From an uncultured Saprospiraceae bacterium (GTDB lineage Bacteria; Bacteroidota; Bacteroidia; Chitinophagales; Saprospiraceae): a DNA stretch of 33,920 nt. Location of the stretch: the NCBI GenBank assembly GCA_937973945.1, contig CALJIY010000061.1, positions 1-33,920 of the forward strand, in the 5' to 3' direction. Shown here piece after piece: positions 1 through 9,126 of this stretch; positions within the stretch are counted from its first letter, which is position 1; each line of letters opens with the position of its first letter. The notes beneath the pieces were generated by a model, which saw only the letters and a program-made list of their open reading frames with translations, made no database searches and was not told the origin of the DNA. Made by a program: the position numbers and the translations under genes.

Positions 1-873
1 TTCATTACAATAATACCCAACACAATCCTCTAATGGAACGCCTTGGTGTAGCACATTCTGCGGATACGTATAAGACCACATCCAATCTGGAAAAATCCAC
101 CAAGAAGGTGTTGGGGCTTCATTCACGATCCCCCAATCGCCATCGCCCGATAGTTGACAGCCCAAACGCCCTACGCCATAGCCCACCATCAATGCGGGCG
201 CAATAGCATCAGCAAAAGGAAAGACTTCAATATTATGCCGCTTTAAATATAGAACCACCCCGATTGTTCCTCCGATCAATCCACCATAAATAGCTAAACC
301 GCTTCCAGACAAAAGTATTTCAAAAAAGTTGCCCCCAGTCAAATTACTCATGTCCTCAAACACGGCAAAAAACTTGGCGCCTAATATCCCCGTAAATGCA
401 GCTAATAAAGTAATATCACCAATCCGATCACTTGGGTACATCTCCACCTTTTGTGTAATCGGCTTAGCTAAAACATCTTTTTGCTTCTCCCAATACTTTA
501 ATGCGCCTAATGCGATGGCCCCAAGTATGCCTCCTAAAATGCTTCCTTTAGTGGATAAAAGAATACCGGGCGCATCCATTTTAAATGCGGCAAAATTCTG
601 GAATATATAGAGCAGCTTAAAGCCTAGAAAAAAACCAAAAATCGTATTGAATAATAGCTCACTAATAGAGGCTGCCTCTCCAACCGTTCGCTTAATGATA
701 TTTGGTTTAAATTCCCCTGCTGCTTCCTTACGCTTCAATTCTTTGTTTAAAAAATAAGCACTAGAAAAAATAGCAATGGCTAGTAAAAGACCAAATGTTT
801 TTACAATGGACGTCCCGTTGTCTACTTCTGTTCCAATTAAGCTATGAAGAATGTAGGATAAATCTGGATACAT
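1..873 (-). CDS. lgt: Prolipoprotein diacylglyceryl transferase, 3' end truncated by window edge
   Basis: Own reverse-strand translation from ATG at 873 (MYPDLSYILHSLIGTEVDNG...) gives a multi-pass membrane protein with the Lgt-type motif GGLIGGTIGVV...GYGVGRLGCQLSGDGDWG. Absent from the ORF track because it is open at the edge. Confidence 0.88.
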   Translation of the reverse strand, partial: MYPDLSYILHSLIGTEVDNGTSIVKTFGLLLAIAIFSSAYFLNKELKRKEAAGEFKPNIIKRTVGEAASISELLFNTIFGFFLGFKLLYIFQNFAAFKMDAPGILLSTKGSILGGILGAIALGALKYWEKQKDVLAKPITQKVEMYPSDRIGDITLLAAFTGILGAKFFAVFEDMSNLTGGNFFEILLSGSGLAIYGGLIGGTIGVVLYLKRHNIEVFPFADAIAPALMVGYGVGRLGCQLSGDGDWGIVNEAPTPSWWIFPDWMWSYTYPQNVLHQGVPLEDCVGYYCNE

Positions 874-953
874 GTTAATGTGTGTTTTCTCTCAAAAAGT
901 TGTTTATACTCGTAAACAAGATAAATTACCGAAAATAGCGCAACTAGATGTAC

Positions 954-1032
954 GTTCTTTTTTCATCGAAAAAAAAGAACCAAAAATTCTAGTCCAAAAA
1001 AACTCGCTCCGCTCAAACAGTTTTTGGACTAG
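954..1032. repeat. Two adjacent intergenic inverted repeats
   Basis: gttctttttt(954-963)/aaaaaagaac(971-980) and ctagtccaaaaa(989-1000)/tttttggactag(1021-1032); both arm pairs are perfect. Confidence 0.8.
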
Positions 1033-1130
1033 CCAACCCACCTATATGTTGACAATTAGACTTTGACCACACTAGCTTCATAAGCAATCTGACAGCGCAG
1101 CGATCTGGCTTCTAACCTCTGAATTTCATT

Positions 1131-1877
1131 CTAGCAATTCAGCGCTCCACAAACGCTAATCGTTTGACCAGACACATAGGTAGATAAATCAGAGGCCAAA
1201 AACAAACAAGCATCTGCTATTTCTTCTGCTCGACCTAATCGTTTTAGTGGAATACTTGCTAGGAATGCGGCCTTCGTTTTATCATCTAGTTCTTCCGTCA
1301 TATCTGTTTCTATAAAACCAGGTGCCAAAGCATTGCAACGAATATTTCTTGAACCTACCTCTTTCGCAATGGATTTAGTAAAGCCAAAAATACCTGCTTT
1401 AGAGGCAGCATAATTCGCTTGTCCAGCATTCCCAAAATCTCCTACAACAGAACTCATATTGATAATGGAGCCAGCTCGTTGTTTGAGCATTGGTCGCATA
1501 ATATGCTTGGTCAAATTAAAAACAGATTTTAAATTTACTTCAATGACTTGGTCCCATTGCTCTTCACTCATTCTAAGCATGAGATTATCTTTGGTAATTC
1601 CGGCATTGTTGATCAGGACATCTACTCGACCAAAATCTGCTAGTACTTGCTTCACTAATTCTGCTGAAGCTTCAAAAGAACTAGCATCTGATTGATAAGC
1701 TTTCACCGTAACGCCAGCTTTTGCAGCTTCTTCTGCAACCTTGTTCGCACTATCCGCAGAAGAACGATAGGTAAAGGCTATATCTGCTCCTTGTTCTGCA
1801 AATTTTTGAACAATTGCTGCTCCAATTCCTCTTGAACCGCCCGTAATCAGGGCTACTTTGTTTGTTAATAATTTCAT
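1131..1877 (-). CDS. fabG: 3-oxoacyl-[acyl-carrier-protein] reductase (SDR family)
   Basis: TGGSRGIG Rossmann motif, NNAGIT, YAASKAG catalytic YxxxK, and ETDM; typical FabG length of 248 aa. Confidence 0.92.
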   Translation of the reverse strand: MKLLTNKVALITGGSRGIGAAIVQKFAEQGADIAFTYRSSADSANKVAEEAAKAGVTVKAYQSDASSFEASAELVKQVLADFGRVDVLINNAGITKDNLMLRMSEEQWDQVIEVNLKSVFNLTKHIMRPMLKQRAGSIINMSSVVGDFGNAGQANYAASKAGIFGFTKSIAKEVGSRNIRCNALAPGFIETDMTEELDDKTKAAFLASIPLKRLGRAEEIADACLFLASDLSTYVSGQTISVCGALNC

Positions 1878-2193
1878 TGCTTAAAAAAACTTACTTTGTA
1901 ACTATTAGGAACCCGCTCCGACCCGCTCGGGGGGAGTTCTGGAGCATGAACTGTATAGTTAGCTTACTTTTATCTTGTTTAGTTTTAGCCGAAGCCAAAT
2001 TAAGGATTGTGACAAAAATAGGAGAATTATTCAGTTTCCTAGCTATTTGAGAATAAATAAGTAATGAAGTTTACGGACGGCTGGAAAGTAATTGCCTTTG
2101 TAGAGTGGTATTATTTAGAATATATGGCGGTAAATCTATAAGAAAAGAGCCAAACACTACGTGCTTATTTTGTTATAGATTTTATAAAAAGAA

Positions 2194-2212
2194 GGACCTC
2201 TGTAAGAGGTCC
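2194..2212 (-). terminator. Rho-independent-type terminator oriented on the minus strand
   Basis: ggacctct-gta-agaggtcc perfect 8-bp stem; on the minus strand it is followed by ttctttttat. Confidence 0.6.
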
Positions 2213-2452
2213 CCAATTAAAAACCTATAAACAATTTAGCTATTTTTAAATACGATATTAAATTAATAAAGTTTTAATATTTTATAATTAAATCTATGTC
2301 TAAAAAATCCGCTATTTATAAATAATTAAGCCTCAATTAAGTAAACTAAATTACGCTATCAAATAAGGATAAACTTTATTTATTTACAGATGTTTAGTAT
2401 CTTTCATATTTGATCATATCAACAAGAAATACTCCACACTATTAAAAAAAAT

Positions 2453-3934
2453 ATGGCGCAAGCAAAGACACTTGGTGAACTTAAGAAGACGAAGTATACC
2501 TCCAAATCTGTAAAAGAAGAACTTAGAGATAATCTAATCCAAAAACTCTCTGACAAAGAACCAGTTTTTGATGGCATACTTGGCTTTGAAGATACGGTGA
2601 TTCCGGATATGGAAAGAGCTATATTGTCCAAACATAATATCCTCTTACTAGGATTGAGGGGACAGGCAAAGACCAGATTAGCCAGATTAATGGTCCATCT
2701 TTTGGATGAATATATCCCTATCGTTGCTGGTAGTGAATTAAATGATGATCCTTTGGCGCCGATCTCTAGGTTTGCTAGAGACCTCATTGCTGAAAAAGGA
2801 GATGCTACGCCTATTGAATGGGTACATAGATCAGATAGATACGTTGAAAAATTGGCTACTCCAGATGTAAGTATAGCTGATTTAGTAGGAGATGTTGATC
2901 CTATCAAAGCTGCAACGCTTAAATTACCTTATGCAGATGAGCGAGTGATTCACTTTGGTTTAATACCAAGAGCACATCGATCTATCTTTGTGATTAATGA
3001 ATTACCTGATTTACAGGCTCGGATTCAAGTATCTTTGTTCAATATGTTGCAAGAAGGAGATATGCAAATTCGAGGATTCAAATTGAGGTTACCTCTAGAT
3101 ATACAATTCGTCTTTACCGCTAATCCTGAAGATTATACCAATAGAGGAAGTATTATCACTCCTTTAAAGGATCGTATAGAAAGTCAAATATTAACGCACT
3201 ATCCAAAGACTTTAGAAATTGCAAGAAAGATAACGGAGCAAGAAGCAAAATTATCTCCTACCCAAGCAAAAAATGTAGTCGTTCCAGAATTACTGAAGGA
3301 CCTATTAGAGATGGTCGCATTTACCGCTAGGGAAAGTGAATTGATTGATGAAAAAAGTGGGATCTCTGCTCGTTTGAGTATTTCCGCTTATGAGAATCTT
3401 CTATCCTCTGCCGAGCGACGAATGTTGATCAATAAAGAGAAAAAGACAACGACTCGGATCACTGATTTCTGGGGAGTCGTTCCATCCATAACAGGGAAAG
3501 TAGAATTGGTATATGAAGGAGAACAAGAAGGACCTTATGGTGTGGCGATGAACTTGATAGGCGCAGCTATCAAACAACAATTTTTAAAGTTTTTCCCGAA
3601 TCCTGACAAGTTAAGAAAGGGTAGAGAAAGAGATCCGTATGGTACGATTAGAGCTTGGTTTTCTGGAGGTAATAAACTAGATTTATTGAATGACGCAACC
3701 GATAAAGATTTTGAAAAAGCAATTGAAGGCGTTGCTGGTCTTCGTAAATTAGTAGAGACGGCTAAAGTACCAAAAGAAGAGACCCTAGCCTATATGGAAT
3801 TGGTCTTACATGGATTAGCAGAATTCAATGTGATTAATAAAGACTATATTGAGTCTACTTTTTCTTTCCATGATATGCTAGCAAATATGTTAGATGACTT
3901 GGATGAGGACGATGATTTAGATAATCCGTTTTAA
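2453..3934 (+). CDS. MoxR/Mg-chelatase-like AAA+ ATPase
   Basis: Walker A-like GLRGQAKT, Walker B-like IFVINELPDL, and FTANPEDYTNRG (sensor 1 region). Confidence 0.8.
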   Translation: MAQAKTLGELKKTKYTSKSVKEELRDNLIQKLSDKEPVFDGILGFEDTVIPDMERAILSKHNILLLGLRGQAKTRLARLMVHLLDEYIPIVAGSELNDDPLAPISRFARDLIAEKGDATPIEWVHRSDRYVEKLATPDVSIADLVGDVDPIKAATLKLPYADERVIHFGLIPRAHRSIFVINELPDLQARIQVSLFNMLQEGDMQIRGFKLRLPLDIQFVFTANPEDYTNRGSIITPLKDRIESQILTHYPKTLEIARKITEQEAKLSPTQAKNVVVPELLKDLLEMVAFTARESELIDEKSGISARLSISAYENLLSSAERRMLINKEKKTTTRITDFWGVVPSITGKVELVYEGEQEGPYGVAMNLIGAAIKQQFLKFFPNPDKLRKGRERDPYGTIRAWFSGGNKLDLLNDATDKDFEKAIEGVAGLRKLVETAKVPKEETLAYMELVLHGLAEFNVINKDYIESTFSFHDMLANMLDDLDEDDDLDNPF

Positions 3935-3958
3935 TAGATTATATTTTAAACGAGAAAA

Positions 3959-4573
3959 ATGCACTTAAGAATAAACGCTGATAATATAGAATGGCCAAAG
4001 ATTCGACAAATCGCAGAGGAATTGGAAAAAGGAGGTATTCTAATTTATCCGACAGATACCGTTTATGGCTTAGGATGCGATATCCAAAATCAAAAAGCAG
4101 TAGAGCGAATTTGTAAGCTTCGTGGACTAGACCCTAAGACGGCTAATTTATCTTTTATTTGTGATAATATCGGACAGATCGCCAACTATACGAAGCCTAT
4201 ATCTAACGAATTATTTAAGATATTGAAGAAAAACTTACCTGGTCCTTTTACGTTTATTCTTCCTGCTAACAATTCCGTTCCTAAGTTATTTAAAAATAAA
4301 AAAAAGACAGTAGGGGTCCGGATTCCAGATCATCCTATTCCTTTAGCAATTGTGGAGGCATTAGGGCGGCCTATATTGACTACCTCGCTTCGTTCAGATG
4401 ATGAGATACTAGAATATTTCTCCGACCCTGCCGATATTTATGAAGATTATAAACACCAAGTAGATGTGTTTGTTAATAGTGGATTTGGTGGAAATATGGC
4501 CTCTACCGTGGTGGATTGTACAGGTGGAGAATTAGTGGTTATTCGAGAAGGAATGGGGGAATTAATTAGTTAA
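3959..4573 (+). CDS. YrdC/Sua5/YciO-family protein (L-threonylcarbamoyladenylate synthase-like)
   Basis: GGILIYPTDTVYGLGCD, PGPFTFIL, VGVRIPDHPI, STVVDCTGG motifs; 204 aa with no Sua5 C-terminal domain. Confidence 0.85.
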   Translation: MHLRINADNIEWPKIRQIAEELEKGGILIYPTDTVYGLGCDIQNQKAVERICKLRGLDPKTANLSFICDNIGQIANYTKPISNELFKILKKNLPGPFTFILPANNSVPKLFKNKKKTVGVRIPDHPIPLAIVEALGRPILTTSLRSDDEILEYFSDPADIYEDYKHQVDVFVNSGFGGNMASTVVDCTGGELVVIREGMGELIS

Positions 4574-4576
4574 TTT

Positions 4577-4812
4577 AGAACAGAGAGCAGACCAGTCCGA
4601 CTGCCGTGAAGACTATGGTATATACACAAGTATTCTGCATTGGCTGTCGCCAATGAAAAAAATTGAACGCAGAGGTGCAGAGACGCGGAGAATTTTTCGT
4701 AGAAAAAATCTAAACCTCTGCATCTTGGCGTCTCAGCGTTCAAAAAATTTCATTGGCGACAGCCAATTTTGAATAGTAATACTTAATTTTAAACGCAATC
4801 TGTCTCTGTTCT
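4577..4812. repeat. Nested intergenic palindromic element
   Basis: Outer arms agaacagaga(4577-4586)/tctctgttct(4803-4812). Inner 20-nt arms attggctgtcgccaatgaaa(4639-4658)/tttcattggcgacagccaat(4748-4767). Near-palindromic centre gaatttttcgtagaaaaaatc. Confidence 0.85.
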
Positions 4813-4827
4813 CCTTCAAAAGTGTTT

Positions 4828-5445
4828 ATGAAAAAAATAACTATAGAAATCGTTTCGGACATTATCTGTCCTTGGTGTTATATAGGAAAGGCAAGATTAG
4901 AAAGAGCCATTCAATTAGTAGCAGGAAAGATAGAAGTGGATGTCAAAATGCGCCCCTTTTTCCTATATCCCAATACGCCAAAAGGAGGCCTACCTAAGGA
5001 TAATTTTAAAAGCGTAAAAAAACCAGGACTAGGTGCTTTACTAAGAGACGAGGCAGCCAAAGAAAATCTTGTTATAGACTACCGAAAGATTGACCGCATT
5101 CCTAATACCTTCGAAGCACATCGCTTAATGCACCTATGTGTGGATGATGCGCAACGTAATGAATTGGGCAAGCGTTTATTCCAAGATTTTTTTGAGGGAG
5201 GAAAAGATATGGAAGACCCAATTACTTTAGCAGCAGCAGCGGCGGCTTGTGGGATGGACAAAGACCTCATTAAGCAGTTCTTAGAAACAGATATTGGGGC
5301 AGATGCGGTGCAAGCAGAAATGGATTCACTCAAAGCGGATGGCATTTCTGTCGTTCCTACTTTTATCTTAAATGGCGAACATAGTGTTGCTGGCGCTCAG
5401 CCGATGGAAAACTTTCAACGATATTTTTCTAGACTATTGAAGTAA
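4828..5445 (+). CDS. DsbA-family oxidoreductase (FrnE-like)
   Basis: SDIICPWCYIGKARLERA (CPWC) and SVVPTFILNGEHSVAGAQP. The ORF track starts at GTG 4822; ATG 4828 (MKKITIEIV) is more likely. Confidence 0.88.
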   Translation: MKKITIEIVSDIICPWCYIGKARLERAIQLVAGKIEVDVKMRPFFLYPNTPKGGLPKDNFKSVKKPGLGALLRDEAAKENLVIDYRKIDRIPNTFEAHRLMHLCVDDAQRNELGKRLFQDFFEGGKDMEDPITLAAAAAACGMDKDLIKQFLETDIGADAVQAEMDSLKADGISVVPTFILNGEHSVAGAQPMENFQRYFSRLLK

Positions 5446-5461
5446 TTGAACACAATATATT

Positions 5462-5516
5462 TTATTAAACACATAGGCTCCTAGATCATATAGCTATGTG
5501 CCTATATGTTTAATAA
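5462..5516. repeat. Inverted repeat between dsbA-like gene and dinB
   Basis: ttattaaacacataggc(5462-5478)/gcctatatgtttaataa(5500-5516), 16 of 17 pairs. Confidence 0.75.
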
Positions 5517-5538
5517 GTGATAGGTATTAAGTAAAACT

Positions 5539-6615
5539 ATGAGAAAAATCATTCACATAGATATGGATGCCTTCTTCGCTTCTGTAGAGCAGCGGGATGA
5601 TCCTAGTTTACGAGGAAAGCCTATTGCTGTAGGTGGTGGCGGTGTGAGAGGTGTTGTAGCAGCGGCCAGCTACGAAGCTCGACAATATGGTGTTCGATCT
5701 GCTATGCCTGGTGCCACTGCCAAACGATTATGTCCCGACCTATTATTTGTCAAACATCGTTTTGAGGTGTATAAAGAAGTCTCTCAACAGATACGATCTA
5801 TTTTTGCAGACTATACGGATTTGATAGAACCGCTCTCCCTAGATGAAGCCTACCTTGACGTAACAGAAAATAAAAAGCATATCCATTCTGGTACTTTAGT
5901 CGCTGAAGAAATCCGACAGCGCATTTTTGAAACCACCCAACTCACCGCTTCCGCAGGGGTGTCCTATTGTAAATTCCTAGCCAAGATCGCTTCTGATATC
6001 AACAAACCCAACGGACTAAAAGTAATCAAGCCCGAAGAAGCGATTCTATTTATTGAAGCTTTACCTATTAAGAAATTCTTTGGTATTGGAAAGGTAACGG
6101 AGAAAAAAATGCAGGGGCTCAACATCTTTACTGGAGCAGATTTAAAAAAGCTTTCTCAGATAGATTTAGTTAGGCATTTTGGGAAAGCAGGTCGCCATTA
6201 TTACAATATCGTTAGAGGCATAGATGAACGGGAAGTGAACCCGAATCGCATTCGTAAATCCATCGGTTCTGAACGTACCTTTAATACAGATTTTGAAGAA
6301 TGGGAAGATCTGAAGGATAGATTAGAACCTATCATTAAAGAGGTATTTGAACTACTAAAAAAGAAAAACAATTATGGCCGAACGATTACCATCAAAATAA
6401 AAAATGCAGCTTTCCAAACGATCACTCGGAGTAAAACTTTTGGTAGTGATTTAAAAGATGCGAGACAATTTAAACTTACCGCATTACAGTTATTGGAAGA
6501 CAATTATCAAGGCGCTGGAAAAATACGATTACTCGGAGTTGCCGTTTCTAATTTGATGAGCGAACGAGAAGAGGGAGGTCGGCAATTGGAGTTTGATTTT
6601 CCTTTTATCGAATAA
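5539..6615 (+). CDS. dinB: DNA polymerase IV (Y-family)
   Basis: HIDMDAFFASVEQRD, SLDEAYLDVT, SAGVSYCKFLAKIASDINKPNG. Confidence 0.95.
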   Translation: MRKIIHIDMDAFFASVEQRDDPSLRGKPIAVGGGGVRGVVAAASYEARQYGVRSAMPGATAKRLCPDLLFVKHRFEVYKEVSQQIRSIFADYTDLIEPLSLDEAYLDVTENKKHIHSGTLVAEEIRQRIFETTQLTASAGVSYCKFLAKIASDINKPNGLKVIKPEEAILFIEALPIKKFFGIGKVTEKKMQGLNIFTGADLKKLSQIDLVRHFGKAGRHYYNIVRGIDEREVNPNRIRKSIGSERTFNTDFEEWEDLKDRLEPIIKEVFELLKKKNNYGRTITIKIKNAAFQTITRSKTFGSDLKDARQFKLTALQLLEDNYQGAGKIRLLGVAVSNLMSEREEGGRQLEFDFPFIE

Positions 6616-8725
6616 GAGAAACATCACCAGTAATCACTTCCTTCCGTCCATCTCGGTGAGTTATCAACAAATGATATAGGAAACTACCAGAAGCAATAAT
6701 CTCTCCTTTAAAGCTACCATCCCACCCAACGGATGCTCTATCAAAAATAGTTGTTCTAAAAACAAAATTTCCCCATCTATCATAGATTAATAATTCCTCT
6801 ATCGTCCCTTTAAAATCTGGATGAGGGTATACTTGAAAAGAATCATTTTGGCCATCTCCATTTGGAGAGAATACGGTAGGGATATAGATCGGGCAACTAA
6901 TTTCTTGTACCCTAAAAGAACGCTCTTCTATACAGCCTGTTTCATCTGCTACTTGTAACTGATAAGCACCTACTTCTAAATTTTGAATTGTTTGATTGGC
7001 ATCAATTATATTTCCGTCTAACATGCTAAGCAATTCCCCTTGACCTCCTGATAAGGATAAATCTAGCTGGCCTAAAGCATCTCCGCAAATAACTAATTTT
7101 GGATTAACAATGGTAATCTTTGGTGCGGCATATTTGACGACTTCTATTTCTTCCTGTACAATGCATTCCAATTCATCTTTAACAGAAAGTAAATAAGTAC
7201 CTGCTGCTAAATTTTCGAAGCTAGTAGCCGTTTGAAATGTTTCGTCATTGATGGCATATTGAACACTTCCTTTTCCGCCTCGACTAGTAATATGTATACT
7301 ACCATTATCAATTTCACAGGTAGCATCCACTTTATCAATTCCCGCTATAGACAAAGGAATCTTTTCTGCTAGTTGAAGATCAATTTCTTTGTTATATGTT
7401 TTACTAATTTTACTACAACGATTATAAGTGATCGCTTGAAACTCATAGGTTCCATTGGATTTAAAAGGAATCTTGTTTGTCTTGGCGTTGGGCATCACTT
7501 GACCTTCATATAACCATCTAAAGGTAATACTGTCCCCTACGATATTATTAAGAGCCTCCAAACTTCGATCATCACAAGTCTCTATCAATTGAATTCTATC
7601 AATGACCAAATTCTTTTTTAGAGGGATCGGAACAAAATTAGGTAAGCCGGTTCCAAGGTTAAGTCCATCTGTTTCCAAGTCATTTTCTCTAAAATCACAA
7701 GCCATTCCTAATTCATTGGGTTCATGAATTCTAGATAAACTCTTTTTCTGATAGATCGAAACATATAGCTTTCCATCAGGCGCATTCTGTATGGCACCTG
7801 TAATCCCATTCGTGCGGGCAATGACCGTGATAGATTCTTTTATTTCTTCTAGTGTAGGTAAATCAACATTGACTTGCAGCAAGAGGGAATCTGAAAGATT
7901 TGTTACGTATAACCTTTTACTATTTGGAGAAAACGCAAGCCCATAAGGTTCATCAAATCGATCATCTACCAAAGAGCGGGTATTACTCAATGTACCAGAT
8001 TGGGTATTAAAATCAAATACTTCCACCGCACTTTTCCCATAATTTCCTATTGCCAATTTTCTACCACCTAAGGAGCTTTTCATATAGCCTACTTGATTCG
8101 TCAATTCCAAACCTATAGGTATCGTCCTAAGCGTGCCGATTCCATTAGCAGTCAAATCCCAAATTAAAAACTTATTGCTATTAAATTCATGTACAATAAT
8201 CCAGTAATCTCGCTCATTGCAATGGGGAATCGCAATTAATTTTTCTGCGCAATTTGTATACAGCAAATTATCAACCGTTATCACTTCTCCTAATCCTCCA
8301 TCTAAAGTCATATCTACAATGGCATAATAAAATTCTCCTCTACCATCTCCAAGGCTTTCATTTAAATAAAAAACATACAGTAGATGATCTTGATTTGGAC
8401 TAGGTACAATGATACTGGATTGAGTAGAAGAAAAATGACCGCCTAATTGCTCCCCACCTTTAATAACCTCATGATTCTTATTCCAAATAGTTTCTCCATT
8501 GGTGTAAATCAACATTTGTCCATTCGCATCACATCTTACCGCTATTCCCTCTAATGCTTTACCTTCTAGTGCTTTCAATTCTCCATCCCTTGATACAGTA
8601 GGCGGGTTTGTATTAAAATCCAATTTATTATTCTCAGAGAAATACCAAATATTAGCACTATTTTCATGTTGACCAACAACTAGACACGGGAAGCTTAATA
8701 GAATTAAAAAGAATAGGGTTTTCAT
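6605..8725 (-). CDS. Secreted protein with beta-propeller-like N-terminus and gliding-motility-associated type B T9SS C-terminal domain
   Basis: Signal peptide MKTLFFLILLSFPCLVVG; C-terminal IPTVFSPNGDGQNDSFQVYP...IYDRWGNFVFRT...GWDGSFKGEIIASGSFLYHL. Confidence 0.9.
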   Translation of the reverse strand: MKTLFFLILLSFPCLVVGQHENSANIWYFSENNKLDFNTNPPTVSRDGELKALEGKALEGIAVRCDANGQMLIYTNGETIWNKNHEVIKGGEQLGGHFSSTQSSIIVPSPNQDHLLYVFYLNESLGDGRGEFYYAIVDMTLDGGLGEVITVDNLLYTNCAEKLIAIPHCNERDYWIIVHEFNSNKFLIWDLTANGIGTLRTIPIGLELTNQVGYMKSSLGGRKLAIGNYGKSAVEVFDFNTQSGTLSNTRSLVDDRFDEPYGLAFSPNSKRLYVTNLSDSLLLQVNVDLPTLEEIKESITVIARTNGITGAIQNAPDGKLYVSIYQKKSLSRIHEPNELGMACDFRENDLETDGLNLGTGLPNFVPIPLKKNLVIDRIQLIETCDDRSLEALNNIVGDSITFRWLYEGQVMPNAKTNKIPFKSNGTYEFQAITYNRCSKISKTYNKEIDLQLAEKIPLSIAGIDKVDATCEIDNGSIHITSRGGKGSVQYAINDETFQTATSFENLAAGTYLLSVKDELECIVQEEIEVVKYAAPKITIVNPKLVICGDALGQLDLSLSGGQGELLSMLDGNIIDANQTIQNLEVGAYQLQVADETGCIEERSFRVQEISCPIYIPTVFSPNGDGQNDSFQVYPHPDFKGTIEELLIYDRWGNFVFRTTIFDRASVGWDGSFKGEIIASGSFLYHLLITHRDGRKEVITGDVSLIR

Positions 8726-9126
8726 CCTTAATTAGATTGGTTACTGAGTAGGCTTATCAATTTACAAAATACACATATTGTGAAGCCAACTACTTTTTTC
8801 TTAACTTATCCACAAACTATGGTAGGACTCCTCTGTTTAAATATACAAAGAAAGAGATATAAAACATACCTTTTACATTCTTAATTATTGATTTTGCCTT
8901 CTAGTAAAACCTTAACTTCAAATGTAGGTCATTTCCTTATTTTTCCGTAATTTACAATCTGATTCTCGAAGCGTCCAAAAGGTCAATGAATTCATTCATT
9001 TTACCCACCTACTCTTAATAGAATCTCTAAAAGAACAAACGGATAAAGAAAACTACACTTGAGAAATGAAGGCTAGCTACACTAGTTCTAATTGTCCCTC
9101 ATTTCAAGAATTTTTAAACCTACACT

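Noticed and set aside
329-610. + strand ORF of 93 aa
   Set aside because: Antisense to the lgt reading frame, which has recognisable motifs; composition not protein-like.
872-1066. + strand ORF of 64 aa
   Set aside because: Runs through the two intergenic inverted repeats; no plausible start context or family.
1892-1970. Short inverted repeat taactat/atagtta around gaacccgctccgacccgctcggggg upstream of fabG
   Set aside because: Only 7-bp arms with a long loop; too weak to call a feature without copy-number data.
2419-2907. Minus ORF of 162 aa
   Set aside because: Antisense to the MoxR-like ATPase; Ser-rich translation typical of shadow ORFs.
9057-9107. Weak inverted repeat gaaatgaagg/ccctcatttc upstream of dnaE
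   Set aside because: Short imperfect arms in AT-rich leader; not distinguishable from background.
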